Positions 17,791-26,218 of a stretch of DNA of 64,000 nt are shown in pieces (the first letter of the stretch is position 1; every line of letters begins with the position of its first letter). The stretch is from an uncultured Subdoligranulum sp. GTDB taxonomy: Bacteria > Bacillota > Clostridia > Oscillospirales > Ruminococcaceae. The position numbers and the translations under genes were made by a program. The DNA lies in contig CALZZE010000015.1 in assembly GCA_945830575.1 (NCBI GenBank), positions 1 to 64,000 of the forward strand, read 5' to 3'. Under the pieces are notes generated by a model. The model worked only from the letters and a program-made list of their open reading frames with translations. It ran no database searches and was not told where the DNA came from.

Positions 17791-18269
17791 CACAGGACGG
17801 TACACTCTCTTTCATCGATCTCCTCGGCCTGATACAGCCGGCCGCCCCGCTTATAGGTGCGCAGCACAAAGCTGGTGGCGGTGGACAGCACATCGTCCAG
17901 CGGGCTTAACCGCTTTGCCACAAACAGGGCGATCTCCTGAAAGCTGCGGCCCTTGATGACCACCTGCAGATCGTAGCCGCCGGACATGAGCAGGACGGTG
18001 TCCACCTCCTCGAACCCGGCGATGACATTGGCGATCTCGTCAAAGCCGCGGGATTTGCGGGGAGACACATGCAGTTCAATGACCGCCTCCACCACATTGA
18101 TGCCCGCCTGCTCCCAGTCGATCATGGCTTCATAGCCGCGGATGTAGCCTTTGGCGGCGGCCTCGTCCATCATGGCGGCCACTTCCGCGGGGGTTTTATC
18201 CAGCATAGCGGCGATGTCCTCGATGGGCAGCCGTGCATTTTTTTCCAGAATACGAAGTAACTGTTCCAT
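17790..18269 (-). CDS. Lrp/AsnC family transcriptional regulator
   Basis: A 159-residue regulator with an N-terminal winged helix (MEQLLRILEKNARLPIEDIAAMLDKTPAEVAAMMDEAAAKGYI) and a C-terminal RAM/AsnC ligand-binding domain that oligomerises and binds amino acids (VVEAVIELHVSPRKSRGFDEIANVIAGFEEVDTVLLMSGGYDLQVVIKG). It is the first gene of the leftward unit and overlaps the aminotransferase by one base. An inverted repeat over its own -10 box suggests autoregulation. Its likely role is amino-acid-responsive control of the aminotransferase. Confidence 0.92.
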   Translation of the reverse strand: MEQLLRILEKNARLPIEDIAAMLDKTPAEVAAMMDEAAAKGYIRGYEAMIDWEQAGINVVEAVIELHVSPRKSRGFDEIANVIAGFEEVDTVLLMSGGYDLQVVIKGRSFQEIALFVAKRLSPLDDVLSTATSFVLRTYKRGGRLYQAEEIDERECTVL

Positions 18270-18286
18270 AGCGAATTCCCCTTTGC

Positions 18287-18307
18287 CTATAATTAGGTAT
18301 ATTATAG
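18287..18307. promoter_or_regulatory. Inverted repeat over the lrp promoter (candidate operator)
   Basis: CTATAAT and ATTATAG are separated by seven bases and overlap the -10 box and start region of the lrp promoter. Symmetric AT-rich sites at an lrp-type gene's own promoter are typical of autoregulation; binding is inferred. Confidence 0.45.
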
Positions 18308-18329
18308 CAAAATTCTATGCGGAGAGCAA
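18301..18329 (-). promoter_or_regulatory. lrp operon promoter
   Basis: TTGCTC, 17 bases, TATAAT on the minus strand, with an extended TG before the -10. It drives the lrp-aminotransferase-ispE unit. Confidence 0.75.
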
Positions 18330-18372
18330 GAGAGAGTTGCGGGCCGGAGCAGCCGAACTTTTTCGGGAACGG

Positions 18373-18401
18373 TTGCCCTTGCCGGAAATATCTGGTATAA
18401 T
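18373..18401 (+). promoter_or_regulatory. Promoter of the ACT-DUF711 operon
   Basis: TTGCCC, 17 bases, TATAAT with TGG immediately before the -10 (extended -10), followed by AAAAAAAGAGGAG as the ribosome binding site of the first gene. Confidence 0.8.
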
Positions 18402-18434
18402 GGAACTGCAACAAAAAAAGAGGAGTGCTGAAGT

Positions 18435-18704
18435 ATGAAAGCTGTCATTACCGTCATCGGGCGGGATACCGTGGGCGTGATTGCGCGGGTGAGCGCCGTG
18501 TGCGCCGAGCTGAACATCAACATTGAGGATGTGACCCAGAGCATTTTGCAGGACATGTTCTGCATGATCATGCTGGTGGATGTGTCCGCCGCCAATGCCG
18601 ACCCCGCCGCCGTGCGCGTCCGCTTTGCCGCTCTTGGCGAAGAAATGGGCATGCAGGTCACGGTGACCCGTCAGGAAGTTTTTGACGCGATGCACAAAAT
18701 TTGA
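18435..18704 (+). CDS. ACT-domain protein, UPF0237 family
   Basis: An 89-residue protein consisting of one ACT domain: MKAVITVIGRDTVGVIARVSAVCAELNINIEDVTQSILQDMFCMIMLVDVS. ACT domains bind small ligands such as amino acids, usually as dimers. Stand-alone proteins of this family almost always precede a DUF711 (UPF0210) gene, as here with a 12-base gap, so the two presumably act together. No catalytic residues are seen. Function is unknown. Confidence 0.9.
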   Translation: MKAVITVIGRDTVGVIARVSAVCAELNINIEDVTQSILQDMFCMIMLVDVSAANADPAAVRVRFAALGEEMGMQVTVTRQEVFDAMHKI

Positions 18705-18716
18705 CGGAGGAACGAC

Positions 18717-20084
18717 ATGAAAATTCTGAACAGCGGGGACATCATCGAGACCATCGAGATGCTCACCGCGGAAAATCTGGACGTGCGCACCGTCACCATG
18801 GGCATCAGCCTGCTGGACTGCATCGACCCGGACGGCCGCAAAGCCTGCGAGAAGATTTATAACAAAATCACCCGCTGCGCTGCGAATCTGGTTCCGGTGG
18901 TGGATGGCATCAGCGCTGATTACGGCATCCCCATCGTCAACAAGCGCATCAGCGTGACGCCCATCGCCATGCTGCTGGGCGCGGCCCCCGACGCTGACCC
19001 GGTGTGGTACGCCAAGGCGCTGGACGCCGCCGCCAAAAAGGTGGGGGTCAACTTCATCGGCGGCTTTGGCGCGCTGGTACACAAGGGTTTTTCGGCGGGC
19101 GACCGCCGTCTCATCGACGCGCTGCCCCGGGCGCTGGCCGAGACCGACCTGGTCTGCTCCAGCATCAACATCGGCTCCACCAAGAGCGGCATCAACATGG
19201 ACGCGGTGCGGCTGATGGGTCAGGTGGTGCGGGACACCGCCGAGGCCACCAAGGACAACATGTGCATGGGTGACGCCAAGCTGGTGGTGTTCTGCAACGC
19301 GCCGGAGGACAACCCCTTTATGGCGGGCGCCTTCCACGGCCCCGGCGAGCCGGACTGTGAGATTCATGTGGGCGTTTCCGGCCCCGGCGCGGTGCGCGCC
19401 GCGCTGGCCAAGCTGCCCAAGGACGCCCCCATGGACGAGGTGGCCGAGCTGGTCAAGCGCACCGCCTTCAAGATCACCCGTCTGGGCCAGCTGGTGGCAA
19501 ACCTTGCCAGCGAACAGCTGGGCGTGCCTGCGGGCATCATTGACCTGTCCCTTGCCCCCACCCCCGCCATCGGGGACAGTGTGGCGAACATTCTGGAGGA
19601 GATGGGTCTGGAGCGCTGCGGCTGCTGCGGCACCACCGCCTGCCTGGCACTGCTGAACGACGCGGTGAAAAAGGGCGGCGTGATGGCCTCCAACCATGTG
19701 GGCGGCCTGTCCGGCGCCTTCATCCCGGTGTCGGAGGATGACGGCATGATCCGCGCCGCCGAGTGCGGCAGCCTGACGCTGGAAAAGCTGGAGGCCATGA
19801 CGGCGGTCTGCTCGGTGGGCATCGACATGGTGGTCATCCCCGGCGACACCCCCGCCGAGGTCATCAGCGGTCTCATCGCGGACGAGGCCGCCATCGGCAT
19901 GGTGAACAGCAAGACCACCGCCGTGCGCGTCATCCCGGCCATCGGCCACAAGGCCGGCGATGTGCTGGATTTCGGCGGTCTTTTGGGTCACGCGCCCATC
20001 ATGCCCATCAGCACCTACAGCCCCGCCGTGATGATCTCCCGCGGCGGACGCATCCCCGCCCCCATGCAGGCGCTGAAAAACTGA
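18717..20084 (+). CDS. DUF711 (UPF0210) family protein of unknown function
   Basis: A 455-residue cytosolic protein matching the UPF0210 family, starting [39 protein letters not shown]. Other family landmarks are [55 protein letters not shown] and the C-terminal [20 protein letters not shown]. Members have been structurally characterised but no reaction is established. The paired upstream ACT protein suggests it senses or acts on an amino-acid-like ligand; that is inference. Codon use and GC match the neighbours. Confidence 0.9.
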   Translation: MKILNSGDIIETIEMLTAENLDVRTVTMGISLLDCIDPDGRKACEKIYNKITRCAANLVPVVDGISADYGIPIVNKRISVTPIAMLLGAAPDADPVWYAKALDAAAKKVGVNFIGGFGALVHKGFSAGDRRLIDALPRALAETDLVCSSINIGSTKSGINMDAVRLMGQVVRDTAEATKDNMCMGDAKLVVFCNAPEDNPFMAGAFHGPGEPDCEIHVGVSGPGAVRAALAKLPKDAPMDEVAELVKRTAFKITRLGQLVANLASEQLGVPAGIIDLSLAPTPAIGDSVANILEEMGLERCGCCGTTACLALLNDAVKKGGVMASNHVGGLSGAFIPVSEDDGMIRAAECGSLTLEKLEAMTAVCSVGIDMVVIPGDTPAEVISGLIADEAAIGMVNSKTTAVRVIPAIGHKAGDVLDFGGLLGHAPIMPISTYSPAVMISRGGRIPAPMQALKN

Positions 20085-20141
20085 GAACAGGAATATTCCT
20101 CCCCTCTCCCGCCCATACTGTGCGTGAAAGGGGAGGTTTTT

Positions 20142-20375
20142 ATGTGTAATTCCTGGTTTCAGAAGCTTCTGCTGCTGCTCGTGATTCTGGGCGGCATCAA
20201 CTGGGGTATTTTCGGCATCTGGGGCTTTGACTGCCTTGGCTGGCTGCTGGGCGGCAGCATGGGCTGGCTGGCCCGCTCGGTGTTTGTGGTGGTGGGGGTG
20301 GCCGCCCTGCTGCTCATCCCCTCGCTGTTCTGCCCCAACCGCGGCGGCGACCGCCGCCCGCCCAACGAACCGTGA
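20142..20375 (+). CDS. DUF378 family small membrane protein
   Basis: A 77-residue protein with two membrane segments (LLLLLVILGGINWGIFGIWGFDCLGWLLG and VFVVVGVAALLLIPSLF) and the DUF378 hallmark GGINWG. No function is known for the family. The start at 20142 follows GGGGAGG; the track's earlier ATG lies upstream of that site. It is followed by a bidirectional terminator, and it may share the ACT-DUF711 transcript. Confidence 0.82.
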   Translation: MCNSWFQKLLLLLVILGGINWGIFGIWGFDCLGWLLGGSMGWLARSVFVVVGVAALLLIPSLFCPNRGGDRRPPNEP

Positions 20376-20385
20376 TCCTATGCAA

Positions 20386-20411
20386 AAAGCCGCTGCCCGG
20401 GCAGCGGCTTT
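20386..20411. terminator. Bidirectional terminator between DUF378 and rodA-type genes
   Basis: AAAGCCGCTGCCC and GGGCAGCGGCTTT form a perfect 26-base palindrome located between two convergent genes. Confidence 0.8.
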
Positions 20412-20415
20412 CCTG

Positions 20416-21576
20416 TTACAATACCGACCTGCGAAGACGCCGGCGGCTGGCGTTGATGCTGACGCTGAGCACCAGTCCCACGCAGAGATACATCATCACC
20501 ACGCTGGAGCCGCCCGCCGAGAAAAACGGCAGCGTCACCCCGATGACCGGCAGCACCTGCAAATTCATGCCCAGATTGATGACGCACTGCAAAAACAGCG
20601 CCGCAAACACCCCCACGCACAGGCTGCGGCCCAGCGCGTCAGGGCTGCGGTAGGCGGTGTACAGCGTGCGCAGGCACAGCGCCAGCAGCAGCGCCAGCAC
20701 CAGCGCGCCGCCCGCAAAGCCCATGGCGTTGGCAAGGTAAGCGAAAATGAAATCATTCCAGGCGTTGGGCACAAAGATATGCTCGCCGGTGAACAGCCCC
20801 TGCCCCGTCAGCCCGCCGGTGCCGATGGCCATGGCGCCCTTGTTCTGCTGGTAGGTGATGTCGGCCAGCGCCGGGTCGTCCGGCGTCAGCACCGCCAAAA
20901 TGCGCTTGAACTGATAGCCCTTCAAAATGCCGGGGCGCAGTTTCATCAGCACCGCGCCGCCGCCCGCGGCGGCCAGAAGCGCTCCGCCCACCAGCCAGTG
21001 GCTCAGCCCCGCGGCGTACAGCATGATGAGCCCCACGCCCAGAAACACCAGCGCGGTGCCGTCGTCCCCCTGAATGTGGATGACCACCGCCGGGGCCAGC
21101 AGATGCACCAACAGCAGCAGCAGATTTTTGGGCTGGTTCACCCGCCCGCGCACCTTGTCCAGATGCAGCGCGAAGGTGAGGATAAAGCTGATTTTTGCCA
21201 GCTCCGCCGGCTGAAAGGTCATGCCGCCCACCCGGTACCAGCTGTAATTGGAGGTGCCGCCCGCATCGTAGCCGATGGTGACGAACCCCGCCCGGAAGTT
21301 GTGCAGGAACAGCGTGGGCAGCACCAGCCCCCACGCCACCACCGCATGGATGGGCCACGCCCGGGCCAGCGCCCGGTAATCCACCGTGGAGAACACCACC
21401 GCCAGCATCAGCCCCAACACACTGGCAATGAACTGCACCGAGGCCTTGTTGTTGCTGCCCAGCTGGGTCTGCCCGATGGACAGCAGCACCACCACACTGA
21501 GCGCCGAACAAACCGCACACAGGCACAGATAGACCAGATCCACACGCCGCAGATACCGGCGCAGCAGGTCGAACAT
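20416..21576 (-). CDS. FtsW/RodA/SpoVE family peptidoglycan glycosyltransferase
   Basis: A 386-residue multi-pass SEDS-family protein, an integral membrane enzyme that polymerises lipid II into glycan strands with a partner class B penicillin-binding protein. Landmarks are FQPAELAKISFILTFALHLDK, the catalytic-region QGDDGTALVFLGVGLIMLYAAG (with the conserved Asp after QG), and the C-terminal LPVIGVTLPFFSAGGSSVVMMYLCVGLVLSV. The organisation resembles RodA (elongation) more than FtsW, but no pbp2 or mreBCD lies next to it, so the exact role is open. The ATG at 21576 follows AAAGGAG. Confidence 0.88.
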   Translation of the reverse strand: MFDLLRRYLRRVDLVYLCLCAVCSALSVVVLLSIGQTQLGSNNKASVQFIASVLGLMLAVVFSTVDYRALARAWPIHAVVAWGLVLPTLFLHNFRAGFVTIGYDAGGTSNYSWYRVGGMTFQPAELAKISFILTFALHLDKVRGRVNQPKNLLLLLVHLLAPAVVIHIQGDDGTALVFLGVGLIMLYAAGLSHWLVGGALLAAAGGGAVLMKLRPGILKGYQFKRILAVLTPDDPALADITYQQNKGAMAIGTGGLTGQGLFTGEHIFVPNAWNDFIFAYLANAMGFAGGALVLALLLALCLRTLYTAYRSPDALGRSLCVGVFAALFLQCVINLGMNLQVLPVIGVTLPFFSAGGSSVVMMYLCVGLVLSVSINASRRRLRRSVL

Positions 21577-21652
21577 GGCAGGGTCTCCTTTCCTCACGAA
21601 TGGTTCTATTATAACCCGTCTGCGGAAATTTTTCTACCGTTTGCGGCAAAAT

Positions 21653-21681
21653 TTTACAAACGGGCCAAAATGGTGTATAAT
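21653..21681 (+). promoter_or_regulatory. tsaE operon promoter
   Basis: TTTACA, 17 bases, TATAAT, ending 31 bases before the tsaE start. A divergent TATAAT for the RodA-type gene (near 21609 on the minus strand) shares this intergenic region. Confidence 0.8.
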
Positions 21682-21712
21682 ACAAGGAACACTTCTAAAG
21701 AGGTATGTGCGG

Positions 21713-22135
21713 ATGGAAGAATTTATGACCCGTTCCCGGGAAGAAACGGTGGCGCTGGGCCGGCAGCTGGCCGGGCGGCTGGCCCCCGGCACGCTGATCG
21801 CCTTCACCGGCGGCCTTGGCGCAGGCAAGACCGCCTTCTGTCAGGGACTGGCCGAGGGCCTGGGCTGCACCGACCCGGTGAGCAGCCCCACCTTTGCCAT
21901 TGTGAACTATTACCGCGGCCCCCGGCCGCTGGCGCACTTTGATTTATACCGCATCCACACCGAGGCAGACCTTGCGGCCGCCGGGTTCTACGATTATCTG
22001 GACATGGGCGCGGTGGTGGCCTGCGAGTGGAGCGAGAATTGCGCTGAGCTGCTGGCACAGGAAAATCCGGTGACGGTGGACATTCAGCGGGTGGATGAGA
22101 ACACCCGGAAAATCACGTTGGGAGGAAGTTTATGA
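21713..22135 (+). CDS. tsaE: tRNA threonylcarbamoyladenosine biosynthesis ATPase TsaE
   Basis: A 140-residue P-loop ATPase that works with TsaB and TsaD to put threonylcarbamoyl on A37 of ANN-decoding tRNAs. Walker A is in FTGGLGAGKTAFCQGLAEGLG, followed by the family motifs SSPTFAIVNYYRG and HFDLYRI, and VACEWSEN near the end. The track start extends 46 codons upstream through the promoter; AGAGGT before the ATG at 21713 is the best signal. It overlaps tsaB by four bases (ATGA). tsaD is not in the window. Confidence 0.93.
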   Translation: MEEFMTRSREETVALGRQLAGRLAPGTLIAFTGGLGAGKTAFCQGLAEGLGCTDPVSSPTFAIVNYYRGPRPLAHFDLYRIHTEADLAAAGFYDYLDMGAVVACEWSENCAELLAQENPVTVDIQRVDENTRKITLGGSL

Positions 22136-22851
22136 ACCTGTTGGCGGTGGATACCGCGGGCAAGACCGCCGCGGTGGCGCTGATGGCGCAGGACAGACTG
22201 CTGTACGAGGCGCAGCTGAACAACGGCCTGACCCACAGCGAAACGCTGCTGCCCATGATCGACACGGCGCTGCGCTGCGCCGGGCTGGGTATGGAGCAGC
22301 TGGACCTGCTGGCCGTCACCAACGGCCCCGGCAGCTTCACCGGGCTGCGCATCGGGCTGTCGGTGGTGAAGGGGCTGGCCCAGCCCCGGCAGCTGCCCTG
22401 TGTGGGAGTGTCCACGCTGGCGGCGCTGGCTTACGGCTGTACCGGCGAGGGCACCGTCATCGGCGCGCTGGACGCCCGCCGGGGGCAGGTGTACTGGGCG
22501 GCGTTTGACCTTGCCAGCCACGCCCGGCTGACCGACGACGCGGCCGAGCCGGTGGAAAAGCTGGAAAAATTTATAAAAACCTGCAAAAAACCACTTCTTT
22601 TTGTTGGCGATGGCGCAACTTTGTGCTACAATAGGTACGGGCAGGAGCCGGGTGTGGCACCCTGCCCGCCCGCACTGGGCATTTTGCGGGGCGCCGGCGT
22701 GGCGCTGGCCGCCAAGGCCCAGTGGGAACGTGAGGGCGCGGTCTCCCCTGCCCAGCTGCTGCCGGACTATCACCGGCTGAGTCAGGCCGAGCGGGAACGC
22801 GCCGCACGGGAAGAACAAGTACAGAGAGGAAACGGAAATCATGGTATTTGA
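22132..22851 (+). CDS. tsaB: tRNA threonylcarbamoyladenosine biosynthesis protein TsaB
   Basis: A 239-residue ASKHA-fold protein, the inactive paralogue that dimerises with TsaD in t6A synthesis. It starts MNLLAVDTAGKTAAVAL and contains HSETLLPMIDTAL and the diagnostic VTNGPGSFTGLRIGLSVVKGLA. It overlaps both tsaE (ATGA) and rpiB (11 bases), so the three genes are translationally linked. A rimI acetyltransferase often follows tsaB but is absent here. Confidence 0.93.
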   Translation: MNLLAVDTAGKTAAVALMAQDRLLYEAQLNNGLTHSETLLPMIDTALRCAGLGMEQLDLLAVTNGPGSFTGLRIGLSVVKGLAQPRQLPCVGVSTLAALAYGCTGEGTVIGALDARRGQVYWAAFDLASHARLTDDAAEPVEKLEKFIKTCKKPLLFVGDGATLCYNRYGQEPGVAPCPPALGILRGAGVALAAKAQWEREGAVSPAQLLPDYHRLSQAERERAAREEQVQRGNGNHGI

Positions 22852-23293
22852 ATCGCCCCTTGCACTGGCTGCCGACCACGGCGGCTTTGAGCTGAAGGAA
22901 TCCCTGAAAAAGCATCTGGAGGCGCGGGGCATCCCCTATCGGGATTTCGGCACCGACAGCGCCGCCAGCGTGGACTACCCCGACTATGCCCTGCCCGCCT
23001 GTCAGGCGGTGGTGCGCGGCGAGTGCTCCGCCGCCATCCTGTGCTGCGGTACCGGCGTGGGCATGTCCATGTGCGCCAACAAGGTAAAGGGCATCCGCGC
23101 CTGCTGCTGCAGCGATGCTTTCAGCGCGGAGTTCACCCGCCGCCACAACAACGCCAACGCCCTGTGCCTAGGCGGCCGCGTGGTGGGCGCCGTCCTTGCC
23201 GAAACGCTGGTGGACCTGTTTGTGGACACCCCCTTTGAGGGTGGCCGCCACCAGAACCGCATCGACAAGATGATGGCCATTGAGACCCTGTAA
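22841..23293 (+). CDS. rpiB: Ribose-5-phosphate isomerase B
   Basis: A 150-residue RpiB/LacAB family isomerase interconverting ribose 5-phosphate and ribulose 5-phosphate in the pentose phosphate pathway. The active-site sequences ALAADHGGFELKE, LCCGTGVGMSMCANKVKGIRAC and RRHNNANALCLGGRV fit RpiB, with the catalytic Cys in CGTG. LacA/LacB are relatives, but the lone gene and context favour RpiB. It overlaps the end of tsaB and is followed 38 bases later by upp. Confidence 0.92.
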   Translation: MVFESPLALAADHGGFELKESLKKHLEARGIPYRDFGTDSAASVDYPDYALPACQAVVRGECSAAILCCGTGVGMSMCANKVKGIRACCCSDAFSAEFTRRHNNANALCLGGRVVGAVLAETLVDLFVDTPFEGGRHQNRIDKMMAIETL

Positions 23294-23331
23294 ATCCGTA
23301 ATCATTATTTCAATATAAAAGGAGTACCACT

Positions 23332-23961
23332 ATGAGCGTTGTCGAAATCGTTGACCATCCCCTCATCCAGCACAAAATCAGCCTGATGCGCGACCGCAAC
23401 ACCGGCACCAAGGAGTTCCGCGATCTGGTGAGCGAAGTCGCCATGCTGCTGTGCTACGAGGCCACCCGCGACCTGCCCACCGAGGAAGTGGAGGTGGAGA
23501 CCCCCATCGCTTTGGCCCACACCAAGGTGCTGGCCGGCCGTAAGCTGGCGCTGGTGCCCATTCTGCGCGCCGGCCTCGGCATGGTGGACGGTATGCTGAA
23601 CCTGATCCCCGCCGCCAAGGTGGGTCACATCGGCCTGTACCGCAACGAGGAAACGCTGGAGCCGGTGGAATACTACTGCAAGCTGCCCAGCGACATTGCA
23701 GAGCGCGAGGTCATCGTGCTGGACCCCATGCTGGCCACCGGCGGTTCCGCCAGTGACGCCATCAACCAAATCAAAAAGCGGGGCGCCAAGCACATCAAGT
23801 TCATCGGCCTCATCGCCGCGCCGGAGGGCCTGAAAGCGCTGCACACCAACCACCCCGATGTGGACATCTACGTGGGCGCGCTGGACGAGAGGCTCAACGA
23901 AGTGGGCTACATCATCCCCGGTCTGGGCGATGCCGGCGACCGCATTTTCGGCACCAAATAA
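23332..23961 (+). CDS. upp: Uracil phosphoribosyltransferase
   Basis: A 209-residue enzyme that salvages uracil with PRPP to give UMP. The PRPP-binding motif is [33 protein letters not shown] and the C-terminal uracil-binding [16 protein letters not shown] are also characteristic. GGAG precedes the ATG. Together with rpiB upstream (which supplies the pentose for PRPP) it makes a small nucleotide-salvage group. A strong terminator ends the transcript. Confidence 0.96.
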   Translation: MSVVEIVDHPLIQHKISLMRDRNTGTKEFRDLVSEVAMLLCYEATRDLPTEEVEVETPIALAHTKVLAGRKLALVPILRAGLGMVDGMLNLIPAAKVGHIGLYRNEETLEPVEYYCKLPSDIAEREVIVLDPMLATGGSASDAINQIKKRGAKHIKFIGLIAAPEGLKALHTNHPDVDIYVGALDERLNEVGYIIPGLGDAGDRIFGTK

Positions 23962-23977
23962 ATAACGTTACAGCGAA

Positions 23978-24008
23978 AAGAGCCGCCCTGTTGGGGCGGC
24001 TCTTGTTG
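23978..24008. terminator. Terminator between upp and fucO
   Basis: AAGAGCCGCCC / GGGCGGCTCTT with a five-base loop and TTGTTGT after it. The genes on both sides converge on it. Confidence 0.85.
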
Positions 24009-24020
24009 TGTCTTGGGGAT

Positions 24021-25169
24021 TTACAGCAGGCTGCGGTACAGCTCCTTGATCTCCTCCAGGCTGACGTCGCGGGGGTTGCCGGGACGGCAGGCGTCGGCAT
24101 AGGCGGACTCGGACAGGAAGTCCACGTCCTCCTCCTTCAGGATGCCCTTCAGGTTGGCGGGGATGCCCACGTCAGCGGACAGCTGCTTGACAGCGGCGAT
24201 GGCGGCGTCGGCGGCCTCCTCGGCGGTCATGGCGTCGATGCCCGCCACGCCCATGGCCTTGCCAACGGCGCGGTAACGCTCACCGGCCACGGTCTTGTTG
24301 AACTCCAGACCGGTGGGCAGGATGATGGCGCAGGCCACGCCATGGGGGGTGTCATACAGGGCGGACAGGCCGTGCGCCATGGAGTGGACAACACCCAGAC
24401 CCACGTTGGAGAAGCCCATACCGGCAATGTACTGGCCCAGAGCCATGCCCTCACGGCCCTCCGGAGTGTTCTGCACGGCGCCGCGCAGGTTCTCGGAGAT
24501 GAGACGGATGGCCTCCAGATGGAACATGTCGGAAATGGTGCAGTGGCCCTTGGTGATGTAGCCCTCAATGGCGTGGGTCAGTGCGTCCATACCGGTGGCG
24601 GCGGTCAGGCCCTTGGGCATGGAGGCCATCATGTCGGGGTCAACAACAGCCACTTCGGGGATGTCGTTGGTGTCCACGCAGACAAACTTGCGGCGCTTCT
24701 CCACGTCGGTGATGACGTAGTTGATGGTGACCTCGGCAGCGGTACCGGCGGTGGTGGGCACGGCGATGGTGAACACCGCGTGGTTCTTGGTGGGGGCCAC
24801 GCCCTCCAGGCTGCGGACGTCGGCAAACTCAGGGTTGTTGATGATGATGCCGATGGCCTTGGCAGTATCCATGGAGGAGCCGCCGCCGATGGTAACGATG
24901 CAGTCGGCCTCAGCGGCCTTGAAGGCCTCCACACCGTCCTTCACGTTCTGGATGGTGGGGTTGGGCTTGATCTCGCTGTACACCGCGTAGGCAAAGCCGG
25001 CCGCGTCCAGCAGGTCGGTGACCTTCTTGGTGACGCCGAACTTGATGAGGTCGGGGTCAGAGCAGACGAAGGCTTTCTTGTAGCCGCGGCCGGTCAGCTC
25101 GGGAACGATGTTCTCGATGGCGCCATGGCCATGGTAGGAAATGGTGTTGAGTACGATGCGGTCAGCCAT
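24021..25169 (-). CDS. fucO: Lactaldehyde reductase (iron-containing alcohol dehydrogenase)
   Basis: A 382-residue group III alcohol dehydrogenase, the same length as FucO. It shares long FucO-specific strings such as NNPEFADVRSLEG, PTTAGTAAEVTINYVITD and ALGQYIAGMGFSNVGLGVVHSMAH. NAD contacts are in IGGGSSMDTAK; the metal ligands are the Asp and His of GMDALTHAIEGY plus the His residues of VHSMAH and DTPHG. FucO reduces L-lactaldehyde to 1,2-propanediol during fucose or rhamnose fermentation. No fucose genes are adjacent, so a broader role as a propanediol oxidoreductase is possible. Confidence 0.9.
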   Translation of the reverse strand: MADRIVLNTISYHGHGAIENIVPELTGRGYKKAFVCSDPDLIKFGVTKKVTDLLDAAGFAYAVYSEIKPNPTIQNVKDGVEAFKAAEADCIVTIGGGSSMDTAKAIGIIINNPEFADVRSLEGVAPTKNHAVFTIAVPTTAGTAAEVTINYVITDVEKRRKFVCVDTNDIPEVAVVDPDMMASMPKGLTAATGMDALTHAIEGYITKGHCTISDMFHLEAIRLISENLRGAVQNTPEGREGMALGQYIAGMGFSNVGLGVVHSMAHGLSALYDTPHGVACAIILPTGLEFNKTVAGERYRAVGKAMGVAGIDAMTAEEAADAAIAAVKQLSADVGIPANLKGILKEEDVDFLSESAYADACRPGNPRDVSLEEIKELYRSLL

Positions 25170-25219
25170 AAGTAATCTCTCCTTACAATACAGTTGGGCT
25201 TGTGAACCCTTGTAACTCT

Positions 25220-25248
25220 ATTGTATCTTTTTACAAAGTCCCTGTAAA
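25220..25248 (-). promoter_or_regulatory. fucO promoter
   Basis: TTTACA, 17 bases, TACAAT on the minus strand. The spacer makes an inverted repeat TTTACA-GGGACTT-TGTAAA that covers the -35, a possible operator. Confidence 0.7.
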
Positions 25249-25326
25249 TGATTATTTTGTGAATTCTCTGTCAACGCATCGCCAAAAATTTCGACTCAAC
25301 TTTGTGCAGTATGCGCAGGGAAATTG

Positions 25327-25335
25327 TGGTATAAT
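25327..25335 (+). promoter_or_regulatory. Extended -10 promoter of the EamA gene
   Basis: TGGTATAAT forms a consensus extended -10, 18 bases before the start codon. No good -35 is seen at 16-18 bases, which extended -10 promoters do not require. Confidence 0.6.
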
Positions 25336-25353
25336 GTCCAAGAGGTGTTTACA

Positions 25354-25767
25354 ATGTGGTTTCTGTATGCTCTCGGCAGCGCAGTCTTCGCAGCGCTGAC
25401 CTCCATTCTGGCAAAAATCGGCATTGAAGGGGTCAACTCCACGCTGGCCACCGCCCTGCGCACCGTGGTGGTGCTGGGCATGAGCTGGGTGATGGTGTTT
25501 GTCTCCGGCGCGCAGAGCGGCCTGCCGGACATTGGCAGACGCAGCTGGCTGTTTCTGGTGTTGTCGGGGCTGGCCACCGGCGCGTCCTGGCTGTGCTACT
25601 ACAAGGCCCTTCAAATTGGCGAGGCCAGCAAGGTGGTGCCGGTGGACAAGCTGAGCGTGGTGTTCACGCTGATTCTGGCCTTTGTGGTGCTGCATGAGCA
25701 GTTCACCGTCAAATCTGCCATCGGCGCGGCGCTCATCACGGCGGGAACGCTGGTGATGGTGCTGTGA
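25354..25767 (+). CDS. Half-size EamA/DMT family transporter
   Basis: A 137-residue membrane protein with four to five predicted helices, equal to one EamA domain where classical DMT exporters carry two. Visible features are MWFLYALGSAVFAALTSILAKIGIEGVNSTLATALRT at the start and LCYYKALQIGEASKVVPVDKLSVVFTLILAFVVLHEQFT near the end, both typical of EamA. It would have to work as a dimer. Substrate is unknown. The 3' end overlaps the convergent gene downstream by 32 bases. The start at 25354 follows AAGAGGTG. Confidence 0.85.
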   Translation: MWFLYALGSAVFAALTSILAKIGIEGVNSTLATALRTVVVLGMSWVMVFVSGAQSGLPDIGRRSWLFLVLSGLATGASWLCYYKALQIGEASKVVPVDKLSVVFTLILAFVVLHEQFTVKSAIGAALITAGTLVMVL

Positions 25768-26134
25768 CGGCGTAAAACCCGGCCAGCAGGCGCATCACCA
25801 GCACCACCCAGGTGCAGAGCAGCAGCCAGAGCAGGGTGTATTTGGGGCAGATCAGCCCCGCCAGATTGCCCCATTCCCGGCTGTAATCCCATACCGACAG
25901 GTGCAGCACGCGGGTGCAGAACAGCCCGGCGGCAAATTCCAGACCGGTGACGCCGGCCGCCCCCACAAGGGACGCCCCCGCCAGCGACAGTCCCGGCTGA
26001 TACGCCAGCCACTGCAGCCAACACAGGCAGACCCCGCCCGCCAGAAACATCGTCCAGTGGGTGCCGCCCCGCCAGACGATCTCCAGCGCCGCGTAGGCCG
26101 CGCCGCCCAGCGCGAACAACAACGGATATTCCAT
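25736..26134 (-). CDS. Putative ABC-transporter type IV-like small membrane protein
   Basis: A 132-residue integral membrane protein with four helices. The segment CTRVLHLSVWDYSREWGNLAGLICPKYTLLWLLLC resembles the conserved part of the family named putative ABC-transporter type IV (PF06541), with the WDYS and NLAG-IC signature. The family is poorly characterised. The gene has no partner ATPase nearby, and its end overlaps the convergent EamA gene by 32 bases. The start is the first ATG, just inside the pncB terminator region. Confidence 0.65.
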   Translation of the reverse strand: MEYPLLFALGGAAYAALEIVWRGGTHWTMFLAGGVCLCWLQWLAYQPGLSLAGASLVGAAGVTGLEFAAGLFCTRVLHLSVWDYSREWGNLAGLICPKYTLLWLLLCTWVVLVMRLLAGFYAVTAPSPAFPP

Positions 26135-26136
26135 AC

Positions 26137-26183
26137 AAAAAGCCCCCTGCCATACGGTATGCTGCCAGTATGTGCAGAGGGCC
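26137..26183 (-). terminator. pncB terminator
   Basis: On the minus strand a GCCCTCTGC-ATAC / GTAT-GGCAGGGGGC hairpin is followed by TTTTTG, 36 bases after the pncB stop codon. Confidence 0.7.
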
Positions 26184-26218
26184 TGTTTTGTAATCTTTTT
26201 GTGACCGATTGGGAAAAG

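Noticed and set aside
15664-17832. 722-residue ORF on the plus strand
   Set aside because: Antisense to ispE and the aminotransferase, both of which have clear catalytic motifs.
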